From contig JAZSCX010000069.1 in the NCBI GenBank assembly GCA_045530865.1, positions 1 to 56,129 of the forward strand: DNA of 56,129 nt, in the 5' to 3' direction. This stretch comes from Avoscillospira sp045530865 (GTDB lineage: Bacteria > Bacillota > Clostridia > Oscillospirales > Oscillospiraceae). Below the pieces are notes generated by a model. The model ran no database searches and had not been told where the DNA came from. It saw only the letters and a list, made by a program, of their open reading frames with translations. Below are positions 25,280-33,725 of this stretch, in pieces. The position numbers and the translations under genes were made by a program. The first letter of the stretch is position 1; the number at the start of each line of letters is the position of its first letter.

Positions 25280-25525
25280 ATGGAAAACGTAAAGGAAATT
25301 CTGAGAAACTATATTCTGGAGCATTTTGAGATCGAGGCCGACGACCCCGATTTTGCAGACGATGTGCACCTGTTTGACTACGGCTTTGTGGATTCTCTGG
25401 GTGCCACGGAGATCGTCCTGTTTCTGGAGGATCATTTCAACATCCAGATCACCCAGAAGGATATTACCCTCTACCCCATGAACACCATTGAAGAGATCGC
25501 CGAAGTGGTGGAAAGCAAGCTTTAA
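25280..25525 (+). CDS. dltC: D-alanyl carrier protein-like acyl carrier (DltC)
   Basis: An 81-residue acyl-carrier protein with the phosphopantetheine Ser in FDYGFVDSLGATEI (about residue 39) and a following helix LFLEDHFNIQI. In the Dlt pathway it carries the amino acid from DltA to DltB. ATG 25280 is seven bases after AGAGGA; an upstream in-frame ATG at 25262 overlaps that site. It is the only carrier in the island for two DltA-like ligases. Its distance from dltA (a GNAT gene and a repeat between) is unusual. Confidence 0.88.
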   Translation: MENVKEILRNYILEHFEIEADDPDFADDVHLFDYGFVDSLGATEIVLFLEDHFNIQITQKDITLYPMNTIEEIAEVVESKL

Positions 25526-25547
25526 ATTTTCAATTGACAATTATGGT

Positions 25548-25563
25548 ATCGCCTGACGGCGAT
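25548..25563. other. Small intercistronic hairpin
   Basis: ATCGCC and GGCGAT around TGAC, between dltC and dltB; no T-run. Confidence 0.35.
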
Positions 25564-25583
25564 GATTTTATGGAGAAGCATGT

Positions 25584-26732
25584 ATGTGGTATTTGAAAGT
25601 GGACACGCTGCTGCTCATGCTGGCGGCGGCGATGGCCTTTGCCTTCTGCAGCTGGCTGCTGCAGAAAAAGCGGCCGGAGAAGCGGCTGACCCCGTGGCTG
25701 CTGGTGCTGGATCTGGGCATTCTGGTCTATGTGGACTGGCAGCTGGCGGTCTTTTATGCCGTCTATACGGTGTTCAGCTGGGGCCTCGTGCAGGGAATGG
25801 GCAAAATCAAAAAAGGCAGAAAAGTCTGGTTTGTGGTGCTCTGCGTGCTGGATCTGGCGCCGTTTTTCTATGCGCGGCTGGCGGGCTTTTTTCCGATGCT
25901 GCCTGCCATCTTTGTGCTCATCGGCTTTTCCTATAATATGCTCAAGGCAGTGGATGCCATTTTCTACACCTATTATACGGAAGAAACCGTGCCTTTCCTG
26001 ACCTATGCCAACTTTTTGCTGTTCTTCCCGGTGATCACCGGCGGCCCCATCTATCGCTACCGGGATTTCCTCAAGTACTACAATAAGCCCAAAATGCCTA
26101 CGGCACAGGTCACGGAGGACAGCATCAAGCGCTTCATTCGCGGTATGTTCAAAAAGCTGGTGCTGGCGGCGCTGGCCCAGCAGTGCCTGAACCGGGTGCT
26201 GCAGATGTCGTCTCATTTCTACGTCAGCGGCGCCTTGGCGGTGCTCAGCTATGGTATTTTGTTCTTTGATATGGCGGGCTATGCCGATGTGGCCATCGCG
26301 GTCAGCACCTTTATGGGTCTGCCCGCACCGGAAAATTTCAAACAGCCCTGGACTGCTGCCAGCTTTACCCAGTTCTGGCGGAAGTGGCATGTGACCCTCA
26401 GCGACTGGATCCGGGAACATATTTTTGTGGTGGTGGGCGGCAAGCGGCTCAACAAGTATCTGTCCGCCGCCATCGGTATGTGCACCATGCTGGTTATGAG
26501 CTTGTGGCATGAATTTGACCTGATGGCCATCGGCACCGGTATCTACATGGGCTTTTTCCTGGCGGTGGAGAATATCTTCGGCCTGACCACGGTGGATAAG
26601 CGCAAAACCCCCAAATGGCACTTTGTGCTGCGCTGTCTGGTGGTCAACGGCCTGTTTGCCATCAATGCCATGTTCTTTACCATGAGCGGCACCCAGCTGC
26701 TGCAGGCAGTAAGGGGGTTCTTCCGGTTATGA
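25584..26732 (+). CDS. dltB: MBOAT-family D-alanyl transferase (DltB)
   Basis: A 382-residue membrane-bound O-acyltransferase with ten or so hydrophobic helices. It shows the family core FTQFWRKWHVTLSDWIREHIF and the catalytic His in MSLWHEF (about 308). DltB takes the amino acid from DltC across the membrane toward teichoic acid. The start ATG (MWYLKVD) has GGAGAAG upstream. It ends by overlapping dltD (ATGA), so the two are translationally coupled. Length and topology match DltB. Confidence 0.92.
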   Translation: MWYLKVDTLLLMLAAAMAFAFCSWLLQKKRPEKRLTPWLLVLDLGILVYVDWQLAVFYAVYTVFSWGLVQGMGKIKKGRKVWFVVLCVLDLAPFFYARLAGFFPMLPAIFVLIGFSYNMLKAVDAIFYTYYTEETVPFLTYANFLLFFPVITGGPIYRYRDFLKYYNKPKMPTAQVTEDSIKRFIRGMFKKLVLAALAQQCLNRVLQMSSHFYVSGALAVLSYGILFFDMAGYADVAIAVSTFMGLPAPENFKQPWTAASFTQFWRKWHVTLSDWIREHIFVVVGGKRLNKYLSAAIGMCTMLVMSLWHEFDLMAIGTGIYMGFFLAVENIFGLTTVDKRKTPKWHFVLRCLVVNGLFAINAMFFTMSGTQLLQAVRGFFRL

Positions 26733-27598
26733 AAAAACTGAAAAAATACGGCTTTTTTCCGGCCTTTCTCGCTGTTTTTCTGGCTCTGGACCTGCTGATC
26801 GGGGTGGTTTTTCAGCCGTTTTTGATCCATTCCGGCCGTTTTGTGCTCAATGATTTCGAGCTGACCTGCCGGGATCACCCGGAAAAGACGTGGAATCGCG
26901 TGTTTTTTGGCAATTCTGTGGTCATTTCCGCCTATCGGGAAGAGGTTAGCGAAAGTGATTATGTAAACCTCGGGCTGGACTACGGCGTGGTACGGGACCT
27001 GTGGGAGATGATTCAAAAGGGGCAGATTACGATCGGCTCCGAGCTGGTCATCGGTCTCAGCGATCTGACCCTATACGACAAGTTTGAAACCCATCCCACC
27101 TATCCGTGGCACCGGGATTTCTATGAGCCATACACCTATTTCCAGCGGGATAAGCTGCGGCTGTTTCTGGAAAACGGCGTAAAGGAGCTGCTGGGAAAAG
27201 AGCCGGAGGACTACTCTCAGCGGCAGAAGGCCCACTATTCCGGCTGCCTGTCCAGTGAGGAGCTGACGGCAAAGATCGAAACCTCCCGCTATGTCAATCT
27301 GCCCATCGAGGACTTTCAGGAAAACATGAAATGTTTGAAAAAGGTGGCGGATTACTGCGAAAAACGGGGGATTCGGCTGCGCTGTGTTTGGATGCCGGTT
27401 AATCCGGAGGTGGAAATTTCTCCGGAAACCCGGGCGGTTTATTTACAGGCCAAGGCCATCTGCGAAGCTCGGAATGTGGAATTTTTAAATCTGGAAAGAG
27501 CGCTGGATACAGCCTGTTTCTACGACATTGGGCACCTGAACTATGAGTACGGTGCCTACCGGTTTATGGAGGTGATCGACCCGTGGCTGCTTTCATAA
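26729..27598 (+). CDS. dltD: DltD-like protein with N-terminal anchor
   Basis: A 289-residue protein with one N-terminal membrane helix (about 8-30) and an outside SGNH-like domain. The catalytic Ser is expected in FFGNSVV (GNS, 61-63) and the Asp-His pair in YDIGHLNYEYG (D266, H269). DltD is required for transfer of D-alanine to teichoic acid outside the cell. It is shorter than Bacillus/Streptococcus DltD (about 390-420), so the fold is inferred from the motifs and context. It overlaps dltB at its start and the dltX-like gene at its end. Confidence 0.78.
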   Translation: MKKLKKYGFFPAFLAVFLALDLLIGVVFQPFLIHSGRFVLNDFELTCRDHPEKTWNRVFFGNSVVISAYREEVSESDYVNLGLDYGVVRDLWEMIQKGQITIGSELVIGLSDLTLYDKFETHPTYPWHRDFYEPYTYFQRDKLRLFLENGVKELLGKEPEDYSQRQKAHYSGCLSSEELTAKIETSRYVNLPIEDFQENMKCLKKVADYCEKRGIRLRCVWMPVNPEVEISPETRAVYLQAKAICEARNVEFLNLERALDTACFYDIGHLNYEYGAYRFMEVIDPWLLS

Positions 27599-27726
27599 AA
27601 AAATGGAGGGCTTTTCGACAGACCATGGTCGGCCGCATTCTGGAGCTGGTGGTCTATGCCGTCATGCTGGCACTGGTACTGATCTACTTCACCGGCAACG
27701 GCGTGTTTATTTACGAGGCGTTTTGA
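27583..27726 (+). CDS. dltX: DltX-like 47-residue membrane protein
   Basis: Starts at GTG 27583, nine bases after a strong GGAGGT at 27568-27573 inside the end of dltD, and overlaps dltD by 16 bases. Product: MAAFIKKWRAFRQTMVGRIL (1-20), a single hydrophobic helix (about 19-37) and a C-terminus GNGVFIYEAF. DltX proteins are about 50 residues with one helix and a conserved C-terminal FIYNEF; the last six residues here, FIYEAF, fit that. DltX is needed for D-alanylation together with DltB and DltD. Normally dltX precedes dltA; here it closes the block. Size makes it easy for gene callers to miss. Confidence 0.78.
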   Translation: MAAFIKKWRAFRQTMVGRILELVVYAVMLALVLIYFTGNGVFIYEAF

Positions 27727-27727
27727 T

Positions 27728-28237
27728 ATGGAACTCTGGGATGCTTATGACGCAAATGGCAACCGGGTGCCCGGGACACTGGTTCGCGGCGAGCCGGTGC
27801 CGAAGGGCCTGTACCATCTGGTGTGCTGCATAATGGTGCGGCATGCGGACGGCAGCTTTCTCCTGATGCGGCGGTCACCGGAGAAGGAGAGTTACCCCAA
27901 TATCTGGGAGATCGGCGCCGGCGGCAGCGCTTTGCAGGGCGAAACGGCACTGGAAGCTGCCAAACGGGAGCTGTGGGAGGAAACCGGTATTGACTGTGGA
28001 ACCTTCCGGTCCATCAGCCGCAGCTGGGATCACAAGGAAAGGTTCTTTTATGAAGGCTTCCTCTGTGAAACCGACTATCCCAAAAATCAGATCCGTCTGC
28101 AGCCGGGGGAGACCTGTGATTACAGATGGCTGAACCTGCCGGAGTTTCTGCGGTTTTTTGACTCAGACCAATGTCTGGAGCGGATGCGGAGCCGCCTTGC
28201 GGCCTTTGTGGATACGCTCCGATCGAAAGGAGAATAG
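27728..28237 (+). CDS. NUDIX hydrolase
   Basis: A 169-residue protein with a complete Nudix box (G66-x5-E72-x7-REL-x-EE-x-G-I88). The N-terminus MELWDAYDANGNRV and the layout resemble isopentenyl-diphosphate isomerase-like or generic NDP-X hydrolases that open with WDLYDxxGN. Substrate not deducible. It begins one base after the dltX-like stop, so it is co-transcribed with the dlt genes but may be unrelated to them. Confidence 0.88.
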   Translation: MELWDAYDANGNRVPGTLVRGEPVPKGLYHLVCCIMVRHADGSFLLMRRSPEKESYPNIWEIGAGGSALQGETALEAAKRELWEETGIDCGTFRSISRSWDHKERFFYEGFLCETDYPKNQIRLQPGETCDYRWLNLPEFLRFFDSDQCLERMRSRLAAFVDTLRSKGE

Positions 28238-28248
28238 GGTGAATTGCC

Positions 28249-28552
28249 ATTTCCTACACCGCCATGGTGGTATGCATCAGTGTGCTGTGGGTGCTGGCGC
28301 GGGCGTATTTTGCCGTGAAGCAGAAGCAGATCTGCTGGAAGCGGGAGGATTCAACCCCTGCTGTTCGATCCCGCCGATGTTTTTCCGCCCCGAATCAATC
28401 TGCTGCGGCTTCCGTTCTTTGACCGGGTGACGGACGTCGATGGCCTGCTGCTGAATTCTCTTGGCTTTGCCATGGGCTACGGGCTGTATCTGCTGAAAAA
28501 ACGTTTTGCGGCAATGGGGCTGGGCACATCGCCTGACCCCCGATACTTATGA
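28249..28552 (+). pseudogene. VanZ-like gene remnant (frameshift and internal deletion)
   Basis: One frame reads MVVCISVLWVLARAYFAVKQ from 28264 (a VanZ-type first helix and KREx) and goes off after about 28350. A second frame from about 28361 reads LFDPADVFPPRINLLRLPFF then RVTDVDGLLLNSLGFAMGYGL and ends at TGA 28550. Those blocks match the N-proximal and C-terminal parts of VanZ-family proteins; the middle helices are gone and the frame shifts once. VanZ proteins confer low-level teicoplanin resistance, but this one cannot be functional. Confidence 0.6.
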
Positions 28553-28579
28553 AATAATCTTTCTTTACAGGTTTTTTTG

Positions 28580-28588
28580 TGCTATAAT
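28580..28588 (+). promoter_or_regulatory. Extended -10 promoter of lrgAB
   Basis: TGCTATAAT with a weak -35. About 15-30 bases before the AAAGGAG ribosome site of lrgA. Confidence 0.6.
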
Positions 28589-28616
28589 GGCAATGTCTGT
28601 TAAAGGAGTTGTTTTT

Positions 28617-28985
28617 ATGTCTGTTCTTGCGCAACTGTGCGTGATTTTTGCGGTCTCTCTGGCAGCGGAGGGGATTTCTTCTGTTTTGCCTTTCACCTTT
28701 CCTGTCAGTGTGATGGCGATGGTGCTTCTGCTGCTTCTGCTGGCATCCAGATTGGTAAAGCCCCATCAGCTGAAGGAAACCTCCGGGTTCTTTATGGATC
28801 ACATGGCCATCTTTTTCCTTCCGCCCTGTGTTGGAATTCTGCAGTACAAGGATGTGCTGCTGGCAAATCTGTGGGCTGTGCTGCTCATCAGTATGCTGAC
28901 CACGCCGCTGGTGTTTTTCGTCACCGGGCATGTGGTGCAGCTGACCATGAAGCTGCTCCGCAAGAGAAAGGAGGCCGCACAGTGA
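28617..28985 (+). CDS. lrgA: LrgA/CidA-family holin-like membrane protein
   Basis: A 122-residue protein with four hydrophobic helices, the FPVSVMAMVLLLLLL segment and the FFLPPCVGILQY block typical of CidA/LrgA. It pairs with LrgB encoded next, in a four-base overlap. The family is linked to murein hydrolase control and, in several bacteria, pyruvate transport. ATG 28617 follows AAAGGAG by eight bases; an in-frame extension upstream would run across the promoter. Confidence 0.9.
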   Translation: MSVLAQLCVIFAVSLAAEGISSVLPFTFPVSVMAMVLLLLLLASRLVKPHQLKETSGFFMDHMAIFFLPPCVGILQYKDVLLANLWAVLLISMLTTPLVFFVTGHVVQLTMKLLRKRKEAAQ

Positions 28986-29665
28986 ACGCGATTTTGAATT
29001 CTCCCTTTTTGGGGCTGACCATGTGTGTGGTCACCTTCTTGCTGGGCCGATGGATCCAGAAAAAAACCGGATGGATTTTAGCCAATCCCGTGATCGTGGC
29101 CATGATCGTCTGTATTGCCATCCTGCTGGTGTTCCATATTCCCTATGAGAATTTTGCAAAGGGCGCCGATGTCATCAGCTGGATGCTGACGCCGGTGACG
29201 GCGCTGCTGGCGCTGAGTATCTACAACCAAAGAAAGGTGCTGAAGGAGTACTTTGTTCCCGTATTGGTGGGCTGTGCCACGGGAAGTCTCACCAGCATGG
29301 CCTCCATTCTCGGCCTGTGCAAGCTGTTTGGGGTGGACAAAGCCATTGCGGCCTCCATTCTGCCCAAGAGCTGCACCACCCCCATTGCCATCAGCGTTGC
29401 GGAGAGCCATGGCGGTGTGGCGGCCATTGCCGTCTGCAGTGTGATGATCGCGGGCATCACAGGGGCTTTGTGTGCGCCCCTGTTTGCCAAGTGGTTCCGG
29501 ATCACCGATCCGGTGGCGCAGGGACTGGCCACCGGCGCCTGCAGCCATGCGCTTGGAACCACAAAAGCCAGGGAAATGGGCGAGATTCAGGGTGCCATGA
29601 GCTCCATTGCCATCGGCGTGTGCGGTCTGATCTCCGTGGTGATCTCCCTGTTCGTCCGGCTGTAA
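28982..29665 (+). CDS. lrgB: LrgB-family protein
   Basis: A 227-residue polytopic protein with the LrgB core PKSCTTPIAISVAESHGG, ITGALCAPLFAKW and ATGACSHALGTTKAREMGE. The GTG start overlaps the lrgA stop. LrgA and LrgB act as a pair; substrate debates (pyruvate transport against autolysis control) are not settled by the sequence. Confidence 0.93.
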   Translation: MNAILNSPFLGLTMCVVTFLLGRWIQKKTGWILANPVIVAMIVCIAILLVFHIPYENFAKGADVISWMLTPVTALLALSIYNQRKVLKEYFVPVLVGCATGSLTSMASILGLCKLFGVDKAIAASILPKSCTTPIAISVAESHGGVAAIAVCSVMIAGITGALCAPLFAKWFRITDPVAQGLATGACSHALGTTKAREMGEIQGAMSSIAIGVCGLISVVISLFVRL

Positions 29666-29829
29666 AATGCGGCTGATTGGGAAATACTCTTCAAGTCTAT
29701 TCGATAATAGCGAATTTGCGTTCGGAATCCTGAAAAGAACCGGCCGGATAGAATGAAAATGCTACGAAAACTGTGCAAATCGCACAAGCTCAATTCGGAA
29801 AATAAAAGGAGAATCTAAGAACTGACAGC

Positions 29830-29858
29830 TTGTAATGAACGCGGTTTCATGGTAAAGT
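29830..29858 (+). promoter_or_regulatory. Putative promoter of the purine operon
   Basis: TTGTAA, 17-base spacer, TAAAGT with TG just before the -10. No guanine/adenine riboswitch is visible in the 270-base gap. A short dyad ATTCG/CGAAT sits at 29699-29715. Confidence 0.45.
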
Positions 29859-29936
29859 TAAGATGGAAAATCGGGCGGAAAACGGTCGCTTTTCGTCCTG
29901 TGTTTGGGAAAAACCTTTCGTTTATGGAGGTAAGCA

Positions 29937-30431
29937 ATGAAAAAAGTCGGTATTATCATGGGAAGCGACAGCGATCTGCCTGTTGTGCAGAAAGCCATTG
30001 ACACCCTGAAGCAGTTTGCGGTACCCGTGGAGGTCCATGTGTACTCTGCCCACAGAACCCCTGTGGAAGCCAGAGATTTTGCAATGAATGCCCGTGCCAA
30101 CGGCTTCGGCGCCATCATTGCCGCCGCCGGCATGGCTGCCCATCTGGCAGGCGCCATTGCCGCCAACACGACGCTGCCCGTCATCGGTATTCCCGTCAAG
30201 GCCAAGTACCTCGACGGCATGGACGCCCTGCTGTCCACCGTGCAGATGCCCACCGGTATCCCGGTTGCCACCGTCGCTATCGACGGCGCCGCCAACGCCG
30301 CTCTGCTGGCCATTCAGATGCTGGCCATCGAGGATGAGGAGCTGGCTGCAAAGCTGCAGGCCAAGCGTGACGCCGATGCGAAAAAGGTTCTGGAAAAAAA
30401 TGCTGCCCTTGAGGCACAGTTCAACGGTTAA
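29937..30431 (+). CDS. purE: N5-carboxyaminoimidazole ribonucleotide mutase (PurE)
   Basis: A 164-residue class I PurE with the GSDSDLP loop at 9-15, SAHRTP (about 38-43) and AAAGMAAHLAGA. It converts N5-CAIR to CAIR. PurK is not seen here. Ribosome site GGAGG is close upstream. First gene of the purine block. Confidence 0.96.
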   Translation: MKKVGIIMGSDSDLPVVQKAIDTLKQFAVPVEVHVYSAHRTPVEARDFAMNARANGFGAIIAAAGMAAHLAGAIAANTTLPVIGIPVKAKYLDGMDALLSTVQMPTGIPVATVAIDGAANAALLAIQMLAIEDEELAAKLQAKRDADAKKVLEKNAALEAQFNG

Positions 30432-30466
30432 TTCTTGACATTTATCATATTACGGAGGTCATTATC

Positions 30467-31153
30467 ATGGAAAAGAAGCTCATTTACACCGGCAAAACCA
30501 AGGACGTATTTGCATTGGAAAACGGCAACTGCCTGCTGAAGTTCAAGGATGACTGCACCGGTAAGGACGGTGTGTTTGATCCCGGTGAGAACTCCGTCGG
30601 CTTGACCATTGACGGCGTGGGCGACGTCAATCTCCGTATGTCCATCTACTTCTTCGAGAAGATCAATGCCGCCGGCATCAAGACCCACTATGTCTCCGCC
30701 GATCTGGCTGACACCACCATGGAGGTTCTGCCCGCCAAGGTGTTCGGCAAGGGTCTGGAAGTTATCTGCCGCCTGAAGGCTGTGGGTTCCTTCATCCGCC
30801 GCTACGGCGATCTGATCGCTTCCGGCAGCGACCTGCCCTACTATGTGGAAACCACCCTGAAGGACGACGCCAAGGGCGATCCCCTGATCACCAAGGATGC
30901 TCTGGTTGCCATCGGCGTCATGACCGACGAGCAGTATGAGGATCTGAAGGACATGACCCAGAAGATCACCAAGATCGTGGCTGACGATCTGGCGGAAAAG
31001 GGTATGGATCTGTATGACATCAAGTTTGAGTTCGGCTATGCACCCGACGGCAAGGTGATGCTGATCGACGAAGTGGCATCCGGCAATATGCGCGTCTATA
31101 AGGACGGCGAGTATGTGGATCCCATGAGCCTGAACAAGCTGTTCTTTGCATAA
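30467..31153 (+). CDS. purC: SAICAR synthetase (PurC)
   Basis: A 228-residue enzyme that joins CAIR and aspartate with ATP. Motifs: LIYTGKTKDVF (4-14), GVGDVNLRMSIYFFEKI, EVICRLKAVGSFIRRYG, LIDEVASGNMRVYK. Slightly short but complete. GGAGG precedes the ATG; purF follows 19 bases later. Confidence 0.96.
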   Translation: MEKKLIYTGKTKDVFALENGNCLLKFKDDCTGKDGVFDPGENSVGLTIDGVGDVNLRMSIYFFEKINAAGIKTHYVSADLADTTMEVLPAKVFGKGLEVICRLKAVGSFIRRYGDLIASGSDLPYYVETTLKDDAKGDPLITKDALVAIGVMTDEQYEDLKDMTQKITKIVADDLAEKGMDLYDIKFEFGYAPDGKVMLIDEVASGNMRVYKDGEYVDPMSLNKLFFA

Positions 31154-31172
31154 GCATCCTTAAGGAGGACGT

Positions 31173-32594
31173 ATGGGCGGTTTTTTTGGAGCGATCTCGA
31201 AGAAAGATGTGGTTTTGGACATCTTCTTTGGCGCGGACTATCACTCCCATCTGGGAACCCGCCGCGGCGGCATGGCGTTTTATGATACCGAGCGGGGCTT
31301 CCAGCGGCAGATTCACAATATTGAAAATACGCCGTTCCGGACGAAGTTTGAGGCAGATCTGCCCAAATTTGCAGGCTGCAGCGGCATCGGCTCCATCAGT
31401 GACACCGATCCCCAGCCTCTGCTGGTGCGGTCCCATCTGGGTTTCTATGCCATTGCGACCGTCGGCGTCATCCACAATGAGGATGAGCTGGTGGATACCT
31501 ATTTCTCTGATCACGGTCATCAGTTCATGGCCATGAGCTCCGGTAAGGTCAACCAGACGGAGCTGCTGGCGGCGCTGATCAACCAGAAGGATTCCTTCGT
31601 GGAGGGTATCCGCCACGCACAGGAGGCCATCAACGGCACAGCCACTATCATCATTTTGACGAAGGACTGCCTGATCGCTGCCCGTGACAAGCTGGGACGG
31701 CTGCCCCTGCATGTGGGTAAGAACGATGACGGCTTCTGCGTGACCTTTGAGTCCTTCACCTACCACAAGCTGGGCTATGACGATTTCCACGAGCTGGGCC
31801 CCGGTGAGATCGTCCGTCTCACGCCGGACAGCTTTGATCAGCTGGCGGCGCCCGGCGAGGATATGAAGATCTGCGCCTTCCTGTGGGCGTACTACGGCTA
31901 TCCCAACTCCAACTACGAAGGCCGCAACGTGGAGGTCATGCGCTACCGCAACGGTGAGATCATGGCCAGAGACGAGGCTGCCGCCGGCATTATGCCGGAT
32001 GTGGACTATGTGGCCGGTGTGCCGGACAGTGGTCTGCCCCACGGTATCGGCTATTCCAACCAGAGCCACAAGCCCTTTGCACGCCCCTTCGTCAAGTATA
32101 CACCCACCTGGTCCCGTTCCTTTACGCCCACCAATCAGGCGGTGCGCAATCAGGTGGCAAAGATGAAGCAGATTCCTGTGCCGGAGCTGATTCAGGGCAA
32201 AAAGCTGCTGCTGATCGATGATTCCATCGTCCGCGGCACCCAGCTGCGGGAGACCGTGGACTTCCTGTACGACAGCGGTGCCAAGGAAGTACATATGCGC
32301 TCCGCCTGTCCGCCCATCATGTATGGCTGCCGGTATCTGAACTTCTCCAGAAGCAAGTCCGAAATGGAGCTGCTGACCCGAAAGACGATCCAGCGTCTGG
32401 AGGGCGAGATCGGCTTGTCGCATCTGGACGAATACGCCGACCGTTCCACCGAGCGCGGACAGTGCCTGCTGAAGAGCATCTGCGAAGAGATGGGCTTCGA
32501 CTCTCTGGAGTTCCAGTCTCTGGACGGTATGCTGGAGGCCATCGGTCTGGATCGGGAAAAGGTCTGCACCTATTGCTGGACCGGTAAAGAATAA
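31173..32594 (+). CDS. purF: Amidophosphoribosyltransferase (PurF) without the catalytic N-terminal Cys
   Basis: A 473-residue PurF homologue placed in the PRPP-amination step. The phosphoribosyltransferase part is intact, with the PRPP loop LLLIDDSIVRGTQLRE (about 346-361) and ACPPIMYGC. Two cysteines in CTYCW near the C-terminus recall Fe-S ligands of Bacillus PurF. The N-terminus reads MGGFFGA from an ATG with AAGGAGG six bases upstream. Family members normally start MCG with Cys as the glutaminase nucleophile; here it is Gly. No earlier in-frame start supplies a Cys. The glutaminase should be dead, so ammonia or a partner amidase would be needed. MGG variants occur in related Clostridia (recalled). 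Confidence 0.85.
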   Translation: MGGFFGAISKKDVVLDIFFGADYHSHLGTRRGGMAFYDTERGFQRQIHNIENTPFRTKFEADLPKFAGCSGIGSISDTDPQPLLVRSHLGFYAIATVGVIHNEDELVDTYFSDHGHQFMAMSSGKVNQTELLAALINQKDSFVEGIRHAQEAINGTATIIILTKDCLIAARDKLGRLPLHVGKNDDGFCVTFESFTYHKLGYDDFHELGPGEIVRLTPDSFDQLAAPGEDMKICAFLWAYYGYPNSNYEGRNVEVMRYRNGEIMARDEAAAGIMPDVDYVAGVPDSGLPHGIGYSNQSHKPFARPFVKYTPTWSRSFTPTNQAVRNQVAKMKQIPVPELIQGKKLLLIDDSIVRGTQLRETVDFLYDSGAKEVHMRSACPPIMYGCRYLNFSRSKSEMELLTRKTIQRLEGEIGLSHLDEYADRSTERGQCLLKSICEEMGFDSLEFQSLDGMLEAIGLDREKVCTYCWTGKE

Positions 32595-32678
32595 GATTTT
32601 TACGCAACCTCGTGCTCTTTTTGGGGCACGGGGCGTGCGTGCATTTATGACAATACGATTGAGAGGAGAACTCCCAGT

Positions 32679-33725
32679 ATGAAAAACAGCTACAGCGAAG
32701 CTTACGCAGCAGCCGGTGTGGATATCACCGCTGGTTATAAGGCTGTGGAACTGATGAAATCCCACATTGCCCGTACCCGCAACGAAGGCTGCCTCGATGA
32801 TGTGGGCGGTTTTGGCGGCTGCTTCGGCCTGCCCGTGGCCGGCATGGAGGAGCCTGTTCTGGTCTCCGGTACCGACGGCTGCGGCACCAAGGTCAAACTG
32901 GCCATCCTGATGGACAAGCATGATACTATCGGCATCGACGCCGTTGCCATGTGTGTCAACGATATCATCTGCGTGGGCGCCAAGCCCCTGTTCTTCCTGG
33001 ACTATATTGCCTGCGGCAAGAATATCCCCGAAAAGATCGCCGAGATCGTCTCCGGCGTGGCAGAGGGCTGCGTTCAGTCCGGTGCTGCTCTGATCGGCGG
33101 CGAAACTGCCGAGCATCCCGGCATGATGCCTGTGGAAGAATACGATCTGGCAGGCTTTGCCGTGGGTATCGTGGACAAGAAAAAGATTATCGACAACAAG
33201 AAGATGGCAGCCGGCGACGTGGTGCTGGCGCTGCGTTCCTCCGGCATCCACTCCAACGGCTTCTCCCTGTGCCGCAAGGTGTTCAACATCGACAGCAACG
33301 ATCCCAAGCTGTACGAAGCCCGGGAAGAGCTGAGCGGCAAGACCGTGGCTGAGACCCTGCTGACTCCCACCAAAATCTATGTGAAGCCCGTTCTGGCACT
33401 GCTGGAGCAGGTGGATGTGAAGGGCATTTCCCACATCACCGGCGGCGGCTTCTTTGAGAACATTCCCCGCAGCATTCCCGATGGTCTGGGCGCAAAGATC
33501 GCCTACAAGGATGTGCAGGTGCTGCCCATCTTCGATCTGATCGCCAAGGAAGGCGGCATTTCCCAGCATGATATGTATAACACCTACAACATGGGCGTTG
33601 GCATGAGCATTGTGGTTCCTGCCGCACAGGCCGAAAAGGCGCTGGAGATCCTGAAGGCCAATGGTGAGGATGCCTATGTGCTGGGCGAGATCATCGAGAG
33701 CGAGGAAAAGGTGGTTCTGTGGTAA
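32679..33725 (+). CDS. purM: AIR synthetase (PurM)
   Basis: A 348-residue FGAM cyclo-ligase with VSGTDGCGTKVKLA, AMCVNDIICVGAKPLFFLDYIA, GGETAEHPGMM and HITGGGFFENIPR. It forms AIR with ATP. The stop overlaps the purN start by seven bases. Length is normal. Confidence 0.97.
   Translation: MKNSYSEAYAAAGVDITAGYKAVELMKSHIARTRNEGCLDDVGGFGGCFGLPVAGMEEPVLVSGTDGCGTKVKLAILMDKHDTIGIDAVAMCVNDIICVGAKPLFFLDYIACGKNIPEKIAEIVSGVAEGCVQSGAALIGGETAEHPGMMPVEEYDLAGFAVGIVDKKKIIDNKKMAAGDVVLALRSSGIHSNGFSLCRKVFNIDSNDPKLYEAREELSGKTVAETLLTPTKIYVKPVLALLEQVDVKGISHITGGGFFENIPRSIPDGLGAKIAYKDVQVLPIFDLIAKEGGISQHDMYNTYNMGVGMSIVVPAAQAEKALEILKANGEDAYVLGEIIESEEKVVLW

Noticed and set aside
28506..28616. Longer N-terminus for LrgA
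   Set aside because: The extension has a run of non-family residues and crosses the -10 element; the AAAGGAG site fits ATG 28617.
29666..29936. Purine riboswitch before purE
   Set aside because: The conserved purine-riboswitch loops (TATA..GG and CC..TA pattern around three stems) are not present.
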